Positions 48,616 through 55,795 of a DNA stretch of 64,000 bases are shown here, piece by piece. Made by a program: the position numbers and the translations under genes. The notes beneath the pieces are model-generated. The model searched no databases. It was not told the DNA's origin and saw nothing but the letters and a program-made list of their open reading frames with translations. Every line of letters begins with the position of its first letter. Within the stretch, counting starts at the first letter, position 1. The stretch is taken from assembly GCA_947589475.1 (NCBI GenBank), contig CANQBO010000002.1:62001-126000 (forward strand), read 5' to 3'. This DNA comes from an uncultured Clostridia bacterium (lineage in GTDB: Bacteria > Bacillota > Clostridia > Christensenellales > CAG-917).

Positions 48616-48838
48616 ATATAATTGCAATAAGGTTTCAATTGTCTTAGAGTTTTTACATTTCTTTTGGAATATTATGTTTAGGGAGCATCATCTATGTTGC
48701 GCTTCAAGGTCAACACGCAGAAACAGTTATGCACATGATGAGCATTAGAAGGACCAAAAAAATCTTAATAAATGCGTTTTTTGTCTTTGTCATAACTTTA
48801 GTATAACAATAAATTGTCAAAAAATCAAATATTTGCAA
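48616..48838. other. Gene-free gap between converging genes
   Basis: AT-rich, no frame with a ribosome-binding site and no further hairpin that I can support. A short segment around 48690-48745 is less AT-rich than its surroundings and might be a gene remnant. Confidence 0.4.
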
Positions 48839-48863
48839 GAAAAAACCGCAGTTTTATCTGCGG
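48839..48863 (-). terminator. Terminator of the 48854-50623 lipoprotein gene
   Basis: On the minus strand CCGCAG, loop ATAAAA, CTGCGG, then six T. The stem begins within the last codons and the stop codon lies in the loop. Confidence 0.9.
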
Positions 48864-50623
48864 TCTTCCAAGAATAAGTCAACCATGTATCCAATATAAT
48901 TGTCTTCTGCAGTGGAACTTGCGCCACCTTCGTCAAAGATTATCGCATTGTTTATTGTTTGCGTTTCTTCTTGTCTGATAGCATATTTTCCACTTAAGAT
49001 TGAACTATATCTGGTTTCGTTTGTTGAATCCGTATAGTCAGGAACGCCTACATCTGTTTTATAAATATAAATTTTTCCGTCTTTAACATAAACAACACAC
49101 GCATCACACCATTGAGCATATCCAGTATTATATTGCGTAAAATCTTTTCCTGTGTCAAACACTCTTCCGCCCCACGCACCAAGATATGTTCTTAAAACTT
49201 CTATGTCTTTTTCATCTTCAAGAAGTTTTTTGCCATATTCGTTTACGTTGTCGAGTTTTTCTCCTCCGCCGTTTTCAACAAATACGCGGTTGACAAGTTT
49301 GAGTTTGCTGTCATCTTGGATGTCATTGCCCAAGCTTTCAAGCCTTTGCCTTTCTTTTGCAAGATCGCCTTCGATTTCAGTTTGATCTGCGCTGTCTTTT
49401 TCAACTTCCGTTTCGGTGATATTAAGAGCGCCCAAAACATATTGTTTGATTTCCTCATCGGTCATATCCTTAAACTCTTGATAATCCCAAATGTTTTTGA
49501 CGATGTCACCGAAGTCGCTTTTAAATGTAAGTTTAAGAAGTCTAATTTTATTTACCGTGTCAGTATATTCTGCATACAAACTAATTTCGGTTTTTGTGCT
49601 GTCAAATTCTGCAAACAAAACGTTCGGGTTGTTTGAACCCATTTCTCTCTTTGCAAGGTCGTTCATGAGGCCGCCAAGGTCTTTAAATTCGAAGCCTTGG
49701 AAAGCTTTGTCATAAAGGTCGGAAACTTGAACTGTTTCTTTTTGTGGATACACAAGGCCCGGCTCAACGTAAGCGCTGCTTGCGTCAAGCTTCCTTGAGG
49801 TCACTTCACTTGCGCCAGAGCCAACTTCATTATAATACGCAGGTGGAATCATATTGTAGCCACCTTCAATATTGAAGCAATATTCCACAATCTCACCTTT
49901 TTGATTTACCCCAACGACGATCGCGCTGCCGTCCTTTCTTGGAGCCCCAAACACAACCGGCTCGCCCAACTTGTCATGACCAGATTCCTCAAGATATTTC
50001 AAAACTTGATTTTTGACGCTGGCTGGAATATCGCTGTCCTCAACATAACTGTTTGTTTGCGAAGCTGTGTATTGGGTCGTGTTGATGTTATTGAGCATTT
50101 TGTCCATCGCTGTGGCAAATTTTTGATTATATTTGTCGCTGAGCGAAGTGGAAACAGTTGTGTCGCCAAACTCGCCACTTTCAAAGAGGATGAGGTCTTC
50201 CAAATCCGTGCCAAGATAATATTGCAAAATTGTGGAAAGGTCAAATGTCGTGCTGCCAAGCCTCGTTATACCGTTTTCATCGGCGTGTTTGTAAACCGCA
50301 ACAGCGGTGTCATCCTTGATAAACGCTTTAAAAGACTCCGTGTCAAGATTTTCCACAATGCTTGAAACAAGCTCCTCCAAGCACTCTTTATTTTCGTTTT
50401 GGATGGCGTTTTCAAGGTGATTGTCCTGTATGTATTCCGTCACAAGGCCTTCAACTGTGGTTTGAACTTCCACAATCTGGCTTCCGCCCGGTCCACCCGG
50501 ATTTGGGGTCTCAACCGGAGCTTTATCTTTATCGCAGCCTACAAAGCTCAGACTCGTTGCCAAAAGCAAAATGCCTGCGATAAACAATTTGAAAAGATAT
50601 GTTTTTGTTTTTTTGATTGCCAT
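48854..50623 (-). CDS. Lipoprotein of unknown function, foreign-looking base use
   Basis: 589 aa. Signal peptide (KLFIAGILLLATSLSFVGC) with lipobox Cys near residue 30, then a Pro/Gly-rich spacer. The rest is hydrophilic, without membrane segments; I recognise no family. It is clearly more AT-rich than neighbours, using codons such as TTT, AAT, GCA and AGA-free runs different from the local GAC/GTC/CTC habit, suggesting acquisition from another source. ATG 50623 has AAAGGTGA ahead. It lies 66 bases downstream of the GtrA-like gene on the same strand, so read-through from that promoter is possible. Confidence 0.7.
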   Translation of the reverse strand: MAIKKTKTYLFKLFIAGILLLATSLSFVGCDKDKAPVETPNPGGPGGSQIVEVQTTVEGLVTEYIQDNHLENAIQNENKECLEELVSSIVENLDTESFKAFIKDDTAVAVYKHADENGITRLGSTTFDLSTILQYYLGTDLEDLILFESGEFGDTTVSTSLSDKYNQKFATAMDKMLNNINTTQYTASQTNSYVEDSDIPASVKNQVLKYLEESGHDKLGEPVVFGAPRKDGSAIVVGVNQKGEIVEYCFNIEGGYNMIPPAYYNEVGSGASEVTSRKLDASSAYVEPGLVYPQKETVQVSDLYDKAFQGFEFKDLGGLMNDLAKREMGSNNPNVLFAEFDSTKTEISLYAEYTDTVNKIRLLKLTFKSDFGDIVKNIWDYQEFKDMTDEEIKQYVLGALNITETEVEKDSADQTEIEGDLAKERQRLESLGNDIQDDSKLKLVNRVFVENGGGEKLDNVNEYGKKLLEDEKDIEVLRTYLGAWGGRVFDTGKDFTQYNTGYAQWCDACVVYVKDGKIYIYKTDVGVPDYTDSTNETRYSSILSGKYAIRQEETQTINNAIIFDEGGASSTAEDNYIGYMVDLFLEDRR

Positions 50624-50689
50624 AAAAATCACCTTTCGCACAGCGTATCGCAATACCTAGATCGTCAACGCATGCGCACGTCCTTATAT

Positions 50690-51601
50690 TTAATTGTCGC
50701 CGTCGATGTCCGCGGCGGCTTGCGCCTCGAGGTCTGCGGTTTCGGGGGCGGCGGGTTGAAATTCAACCGTTGATCGCGCGTCCGTCGTATTTTCCGCAAG
50801 AGCCTCCCGCTCCGTGTTTTCTGCAGTGGGGGAGGGGTTGTCCGCATCAGCGGCAAGCTGTGCTTCGGCGCGCGCTTTTTCCTCGTTTGCCTTCTTTATT
50901 TTCCCGCCCCAGTCGCGCATTACAAAGAATTTGTTGCCGAGGAAGTTGACGATGAGCGCGGCTATGCCCGCGACCGCCTGTCCCGTGATGTTGAATACGG
51001 ACGAGAGCAATTCGTTCGCGTCGGGGACAGCCTTTTGGCATGCGGACGTCACTACGCCGCCGAGGTAGGTCTGCATGAGAATGATGAGTATCGCCAGAAT
51101 AGCGTACATAATTGCGCGCATCACGAGGTAGTTTGGCATATTGAATGTCTTTTTGCGGTTGAGCGCGAATGTGAGGATCTGTCCTATCACGGAGCCGACG
51201 AGGAAGCCGATAAATTCGCCCGTCGTGGGATATTCAAACAAAAACCATGCGAAAGACGGCTTGAGGGACGGAATGAGGTTGAGCAGGAGCGGCAATACGA
51301 GAGTGATGAGAAATTGCGTGCCGCCGCAGATGAGGCTGAACAAAAAGAACATCACCATCTGCCTTATGTCCTCGTGCGTTTTGAGGAAGTCCGCGATCTT
51401 TTGAATGAACGGCGGAAGTTTACGCTTGCTCTTGCCTTGTTCGGGCGCGGGAGCTTCCTCAGAGGGACAAGCCTCCTCGCGCGCGACCTCCGTCTCTGCC
51501 TCGGTCGACGCGTCCGCTACGGCTTCGGGAGGGGAAGACGTCTCTTCCGTTTTGTCTATTTCTCGAATTTCGGAGGCTGTGATTTTTTCGTTTTCGTCCA
51601 T
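50690..51601 (-). CDS. GtrA-like membrane protein with long charged tails
   Basis: 303 aa. The central part (about 80-235) has four hydrophobic segments (VMFFLFSLICGGTQFLITLV; GFLVGSVIGQILTFALN; AIMYAILAILIILMQTYL; GQAVAGIAALIVNFLG) and the family endings FALNRKKTF and NFLGNKFFVMRDW. GtrA-type proteins are thought to help move polyprenyl-linked sugars for cell-envelope glycans. Both ends are long Glu/Ala-rich tails, unusual for the family (about 130 aa normally). AAAGGGG precedes the ATG. Transcribed from a promoter overlapped by a perfect palindrome. Confidence 0.85.
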   Translation of the reverse strand: MDENEKITASEIREIDKTEETSSPPEAVADASTEAETEVAREEACPSEEAPAPEQGKSKRKLPPFIQKIADFLKTHEDIRQMVMFFLFSLICGGTQFLITLVLPLLLNLIPSLKPSFAWFLFEYPTTGEFIGFLVGSVIGQILTFALNRKKTFNMPNYLVMRAIMYAILAILIILMQTYLGGVVTSACQKAVPDANELLSSVFNITGQAVAGIAALIVNFLGNKFFVMRDWGGKIKKANEEKARAEAQLAADADNPSPTAENTEREALAENTTDARSTVEFQPAAPETADLEAQAAADIDGDN

Positions 51602-51622
51602 AAGTTTCCCCTTTGGAAAGAT

Positions 51623-51659
51623 GCAAGAATGACATTTACAGTATAAATGTCATTCTTGC
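51623..51659. promoter_or_regulatory. 37-bp palindromic operator over the GtrA-like promoter
   Basis: Perfect 16-base arms (51623-51638 and 51644-51659) around five bases; arms start GCAAGAATGACATTTA. It covers the -10 box, most of the spacer and the start region, the expected position for a repressor site. The regulator is not identified. Confidence 0.75.
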
Positions 51660-51668
51660 GTTTGTCAA
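51640..51668 (-). promoter_or_regulatory. Promoter of the GtrA-like gene
   Basis: On the minus strand TTGACA (51663-51668), 17-base spacer, TATACT (51640-51645). Confidence 0.8.
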
Positions 51669-51893
51669 TAGCGGCGGGTTTTGAGTTTCAAAAATCGCCC
51701 GCGACCAACGCTATGTCCGATTTTTAACGCTGTAAATTATCGCGCCTTATCGCTTTTGCGCGTACAAATGCGCGTTTTGTTCGCTTATGCGCTTATTCTT
51801 ATGAGCGCTTTTCATTTGTATGCGTGCGGTTTTGTCGCTTGTATGCTTTTTTGCATATACTCAGTTTCGCTTGCATGCTGCCCGCACGTGCGC
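51669..51893. other. Gene-free stretch with GCGC/TATGC-rich low-complexity sequence
   Basis: Between the choloylglycine hydrolase stop and the GtrA-like promoter. It contains many short GCGC, GCGTA and TATGCG elements and a small hairpin GTATGC-TTTTTT-GCATATAC (about 51847-51866). A similar texture occurs at 60240-60315. No gene is supported. Confidence 0.4.
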
Positions 51894-52868
51894 TCACGCG
51901 TTTTGTATCAAAAGACTTTCCTGTTTTTGCAGGGGATAGGATATGAGGGCGGAGGAGGTCAACGCCTCACGGCGCATATCCACGCCGACTATGCGGGAGT
52001 TGTTGTAGGTGGTGTAATAGTATATGCCTTTTGAAGCGTTACAGCAGGAGGAGTAGATCGTGTGCTCGAAGCCCTTTTCCACTCTGCAACAGCCCATCTG
52101 CTGTTCAACGGAGCCGAGAATGTGGAAGAATTGACTTACGCTTTCCACCTCGCCGTCGCCCGATATGGAGTTGAGCTTTGTGAAGGCGGCTTTGACAAAC
52201 CTCGACGCGGAGGACAGGTCCCCGGGCAGACCTATCGCGCCCATGCCGCGGCTGTAGGGCGTGAGTGAGAAGCCCTGCGCGAAACGGCTTACGGGTTCCT
52301 CGCGCGTGACGTTGAGATAGGTCGCAAGATTTGTCATGTGAAAGTCGAAGGTGGGATTGTTTGTGAGTATGCCCACGGGGTCGTCGTACACTTTAAGCCC
52401 GTCCTTCATAGGCTCGACGACTATGCTCTCGTCCTCGTCGGATATAAGCCAATGCAGTGGAGAGTGGGGCAGTGCGGGCGAGAAATTTTCGTCATATATG
52501 TTGAGTTTTTCAAGCTTTTTTCGCGCGTCCTTCACGCTTTTGCAGTCGCAGAGGATGTAGGGGATAAACTCAAAAGGCGCGACGTTCGTCATATTTTCGG
52601 CCTTTGGCGGATAGAATGCGTTTGTCGGGAAGTTCAGCCCCGCGACGTTCAGCCCCGCCTCGTTTGTCGCGTCATAATAGAGAGGATAATCGTCCTGCAC
52701 GAACGCCATGCCTATCATCGCGAGGTGGCTTACGCTCTCCCCCGCCGCGCGGAATTTGAAAGGGAAGTTGCGCGGAGTCACCGTTACCGTCTCGTTGTAG
52801 GAATATTCGTAATCGAGATTTCTGCCGAAATAAAAGTCCTTTGTCTTAAATGTTGCCGCTGTGCACAT
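51894..52868 (-). CDS. Choloylglycine hydrolase family enzyme (bile salt hydrolase type)
   Basis: 324 aa Ntn-hydrolase. The start MCTAATF exposes Cys2, the nucleophile, after Met removal. GRNLDYEYSY supplies the conserved Arg and Asp; NNPTFDFHMTNLATY holds the conserved Asn, and SSASRFVKAAF the conserved Arg. These match bile salt hydrolases and penicillin V acylases; bile salts are the likely substrate in a gut organism, but the two activities cannot be told apart by eye. No signal peptide, so cytoplasmic. GGAGG lies five bases before the ATG. Confidence 0.92.
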   Translation of the reverse strand: MCTAATFKTKDFYFGRNLDYEYSYNETVTVTPRNFPFKFRAAGESVSHLAMIGMAFVQDDYPLYYDATNEAGLNVAGLNFPTNAFYPPKAENMTNVAPFEFIPYILCDCKSVKDARKKLEKLNIYDENFSPALPHSPLHWLISDEDESIVVEPMKDGLKVYDDPVGILTNNPTFDFHMTNLATYLNVTREEPVSRFAQGFSLTPYSRGMGAIGLPGDLSSASRFVKAAFTKLNSISGDGEVESVSQFFHILGSVEQQMGCCRVEKGFEHTIYSSCCNASKGIYYYTTYNNSRIVGVDMRREALTSSALISYPLQKQESLLIQNA

Positions 52869-53017
52869 ATGCGCCTCCTTTTGTCAAAGACATATAAACA
52901 ATATGATGATAACACTCCCGCCCCATTTATTCAATGCCTTAGGGTTTTTTTGAGAAAATATATTAGAAAACACTCATTTTGCAAATAAAAAAGACCAAGA
53001 TCTATTTATTAAAGTAT
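52869..53017. other. Spacer between the choloylglycine hydrolase and XRE genes
   Basis: Both flanking genes read leftwards; no strong promoter or terminator is seen, so whether the XRE transcript reaches the hydrolase is open. Confidence 0.4.
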
Positions 53018-53254
53018 TCAAATTTCGGACAAACCGAGCAAAAAATCGCTTGTGACGTCGTACAGCTTGCACAAAAACACGATTTGGTCATAGTTCAGCT
53101 CAAACACGCCGTTTTCAAAGCGGCTGTACTGCTGTTGAGTCATCAACATCATCGCCGCCACCTGCGCTTGAGTGTATCCCGCCGACTTGCGACTGTCTTT
53201 CAGCCGTTTGCCGACTTCTTGTTTGATGGATTTATGCTCATCTAAATTTTTCAT
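53018..53254 (-). CDS. XRE-family transcriptional regulator
   Basis: 78 aa, essentially one Cro/C1-type helix-turn-helix (GKRLKDSRKSAGYTQAQVAA, MTQQQYSRFENGVFEL). AGAGGT precedes the ATG. It is divergent from the LRR membrane-protein gene at 53350; the 95-base gap holds a palindrome between the -35 and -10 boxes of that gene. It therefore probably represses its neighbour and itself. Confidence 0.9.
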   Translation of the reverse strand: MKNLDEHKSIKQEVGKRLKDSRKSAGYTQAQVAAMMLMTQQQYSRFENGVFELNYDQIVFLCKLYDVTSDFLLGLSEI

Positions 53255-53287
53255 ACCTCTATTTTTAAGTTTACATCACAAAGTGCG

Positions 53288-53316
53288 TTGACATACATCA
53301 TTAAATGATGTAAAAT
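53288..53316 (+). promoter_or_regulatory. Promoter of the LRR membrane protein
   Basis: TTGACA (53288-53293), 17-base spacer, TAAAAT (53311-53316). Confidence 0.75.
53294..53312. promoter_or_regulatory. Palindromic operator TACATCATT-A-AATGATGTA
   Basis: A perfect 9-base inverted repeat with a one-base centre fills the spacer between the -35 and -10 boxes. A further half-site, TTACATCA (53271-53278), lies toward the XRE gene. Probable binding site for the XRE protein encoded next door. Confidence 0.75.
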
Positions 53317-53349
53317 AATGTAATAATATGAAATAAGGAGAAGCAAATT

Positions 53350-55632
53350 ATGCCAAAGTGTGAAAAATGCGGAAGCGATTTGCAAGTCAAAGACGGAGTT
53401 TTGCAATGTCCGAACTGCGTGAATACAAGTAAAGCGCCCGAAGAAGTCGATGAAGCCATGGAGCTTGTCGAGATACCCGAGACTTCTCCCTCGTCGGAAA
53501 GCGATAGAGTGAAACAACTGGAGGCGCGCATCGCCGCCCTCGAAGAGGAGAAGAGCGAGCGCGACGATCAAGAAAAACAGCAATTGGAAAGGCGCGTTGC
53601 GGAGCTTGAAGCCGAAAAAGAGAAGAAAGAACATCGTTTCGACAAACTTAAAGCTTTAGGCAACAGCAAAGCTATGGTCTTTGTCAAAAAGCATTGGCTG
53701 TATCTGCTTGCGGGAGCGTTGCTTTTCATCGTCTTTTTGACATTGATGATCACGCTTGTGGGGCTTAGGGGAATTTACGTCAACGTCAACGATCCAAACG
53801 ATTTTTACGATTTTGACGCTACGTCCTATCGCGCCTCGTCGATAGATTTCCTCACGGGCAAGGAAACGCTTGAAGAGGGCAAGTGGAAGATAAAAGGGGA
53901 CAAACTTGTTTTGTCCATAGAGGACGAACTGTTCGGCAAGATATCCGCCGATTTCGACTTTGAGAATGTCGACGGTTTCAAACGTATAAAAATAGACGAC
54001 GTCGAGTACAAGCGCGTATCCCTTGTGGGACTTAAGACCACACAGCAGAAAGTAAAGATCACCTTCGACCCCCAAAACGGACAAAAACCCACGGTGTACA
54101 AAATAAAGATGGGCAGTACTTTGGATGTAGACCCGCCAGAAGTCGAACAAAGCGAACGATTTCCGTTGCTGGGGTGGTCTGACGCGCAAGACGGTACGGG
54201 AAAGGGATATGTGCCCGGTAGGAGGTTTTGGGAAAACGTCACATATTATGGCAAATGGAATGATTATATCATAGAGGACGGCGTGCTCGTTGCGGTGAAC
54301 AAAGCAAGAATGAAAGGCGATGTGACGATTCCGAACGGTGTTACAAACATAGGCTATGAAGCATTTGAAGATTGCACAGGTTTGACATCTGTCACAATCT
54401 CGGAAGGGGTGACAAGTATAGGTCGCAATGCTTTCTTCGGTTGCACAGGTCTGCAGTCGGTGACGATTGGTGAAGGCGTGACAAGCATAGGCAGGGATGT
54501 ATTCGGACACTGCGAAGGCTTGCATACTGTAAATTGGAATGCTATAAATTGTACGGAGGCAGGGGATCTTGTGAATTCTATTTTCCGTAAGTGCAACCAA
54601 CTCACAACAGTGAATATAGGAGAAAAAGTTCAAACTATTCCCGATTGTGCATTCTATGAGTGCACAGGCTTGAAAGAGATAACAATTCCCGACAGCGTAC
54701 AAAGCATAGGCGAGGGTGCATTCTTTAATTGCAACAGCATTGAAGTAATAAAGGTAAAACAAGGAAATCCTAATTATAAATCTAACGGGAATTGTCTTAT
54801 AGAAAAATCTACAAACGCATTGATATTAGGTTGCAAAAACAGCGTTATACCAAATTATGTTACAAACATAGGCGACGATGCATTCTATGGTTGCACAGGA
54901 ATAACCTCAGTCACCATTCCCGACAGCGTACAAAGCATAGGCTATTGGGCATTCTATGGTTGCACAAGCTTGCAGACGGTGACGATAGGCGATGGCTTAC
55001 AAAGCATAGGCGATGACGCATTTTATGAGACTCCTTGGTATAACGCTCTTCCCAACGGAGTTGTTTATATTAACAAAGTTCTGTACGAATATAAGGGTGA
55101 AATGCCCGAAAACACAACTATAAATATTAAAGATGGCACAGTTTCGATTTCACCAGGGGCATTTGTGTTTTGCAGTAACTTAAATTCCATAACCATTCCC
55201 GAGAGTGTTACAAGCATAGGAGATTCTGCATTCTCGAATTGCACAGGCTTGACTGAGATAACAATTCCCGACAGCGTGACAAGCATAGACGATGGAGCAT
55301 TCTCCGATTGTACGGGCTTGAGCGAGATAACGATTCCCGACAGCGTGACAAGCATAGGAGAGAGAGCATTCTGGAGTTGCAAAAATTTGAAAGACATATA
55401 TTATGCAGGCAATGAAACGCAGTGGGCACATATCAAGAAAGGCGAGGATTGGGATAAATATATTGAATACGGCTATTGCACTATCAATTATCAACTTCAC
55501 TACAACTCCACGGGACCGCGGGCGGCGAGTGCGGAAATAGAGGAAGAGGGCGCGGGACGATCGGCAAGCGTAGCGTTTGAGGAAGAAAGCGCGCCCGTCG
55601 TGTGGGTGAAGAAGCAGAGGCTGTGCGCGTAG
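53350..55632 (+). CDS. Membrane protein: zinc ribbon, coiled coil, one TM, InlB-like repeat, BspA LRRs
   Basis: 760 aa. N-terminal zinc ribbon (Cys 4, 7, 20, 23), Glu/Lys-rich coiled coil (about 50-105), one membrane segment (LYLLAGALLFIVFLTLMITLV, about 115-135), then an outside part: a lipocalin-like stretch, a Listeria/Bacteroides-type repeat (FDPQNGQKPTVYKIKMG...WSDAQDGTGKGY, about 237-300) and many LRR_5 units (ITIPDSVTSIGEGAF-like, about 310-690). No signal peptide; the zinc ribbon should face the cytoplasm and the LRRs the outside. Several LRR units are near-identical at the DNA level. AAGGAG before the ATG. Controlled by the divergent XRE gene. Confidence 0.85.
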   Translation: MPKCEKCGSDLQVKDGVLQCPNCVNTSKAPEEVDEAMELVEIPETSPSSESDRVKQLEARIAALEEEKSERDDQEKQQLERRVAELEAEKEKKEHRFDKLKALGNSKAMVFVKKHWLYLLAGALLFIVFLTLMITLVGLRGIYVNVNDPNDFYDFDATSYRASSIDFLTGKETLEEGKWKIKGDKLVLSIEDELFGKISADFDFENVDGFKRIKIDDVEYKRVSLVGLKTTQQKVKITFDPQNGQKPTVYKIKMGSTLDVDPPEVEQSERFPLLGWSDAQDGTGKGYVPGRRFWENVTYYGKWNDYIIEDGVLVAVNKARMKGDVTIPNGVTNIGYEAFEDCTGLTSVTISEGVTSIGRNAFFGCTGLQSVTIGEGVTSIGRDVFGHCEGLHTVNWNAINCTEAGDLVNSIFRKCNQLTTVNIGEKVQTIPDCAFYECTGLKEITIPDSVQSIGEGAFFNCNSIEVIKVKQGNPNYKSNGNCLIEKSTNALILGCKNSVIPNYVTNIGDDAFYGCTGITSVTIPDSVQSIGYWAFYGCTSLQTVTIGDGLQSIGDDAFYETPWYNALPNGVVYINKVLYEYKGEMPENTTINIKDGTVSISPGAFVFCSNLNSITIPESVTSIGDSAFSNCTGLTEITIPDSVTSIDDGAFSDCTGLSEITIPDSVTSIGERAFWSCKNLKDIYYAGNETQWAHIKKGEDWDKYIEYGYCTINYQLHYNSTGPRAASAEIEEEGAGRSASVAFEEESAPVVWVKKQRLCA

Positions 55633-55675
55633 AAAAATTTTGTGTAAATAGCGATGGGAAACCGTTGAAAGTAAG

Positions 55676-55703
55676 AAGAAGCGACGATATGTCGCTTCTT
55701 TTC
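55676..55703 (+). terminator. Terminator of the LRR membrane protein gene
   Basis: AAGAAGCGAC (55676-55685) with GTCGCTTCTT (55691-55700), loop GATAT, then TTC. The T-run is short. Confidence 0.75.
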
Positions 55704-55795
55704 GGTATGCGGGGTCATTCGCTGTTTTAATTTTATTGTCTTGCGCGGAGTGCAGGACGCATATCAATTCTAATTTGCGCCAAATATGGCGTAGG

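Noticed and set aside
51681..52034. 117-codon plus-strand frame with hydrophobic start
   Set aside because: It overlaps the 3' end of the choloylglycine hydrolase gene, lacks a ribosome-binding site and reflects low-complexity DNA.
53350..55632. CRISPR-like array in the LRR gene
   Set aside because: Repeats are protein-coding LRR units in frame, not spacer-separated DNA repeats.
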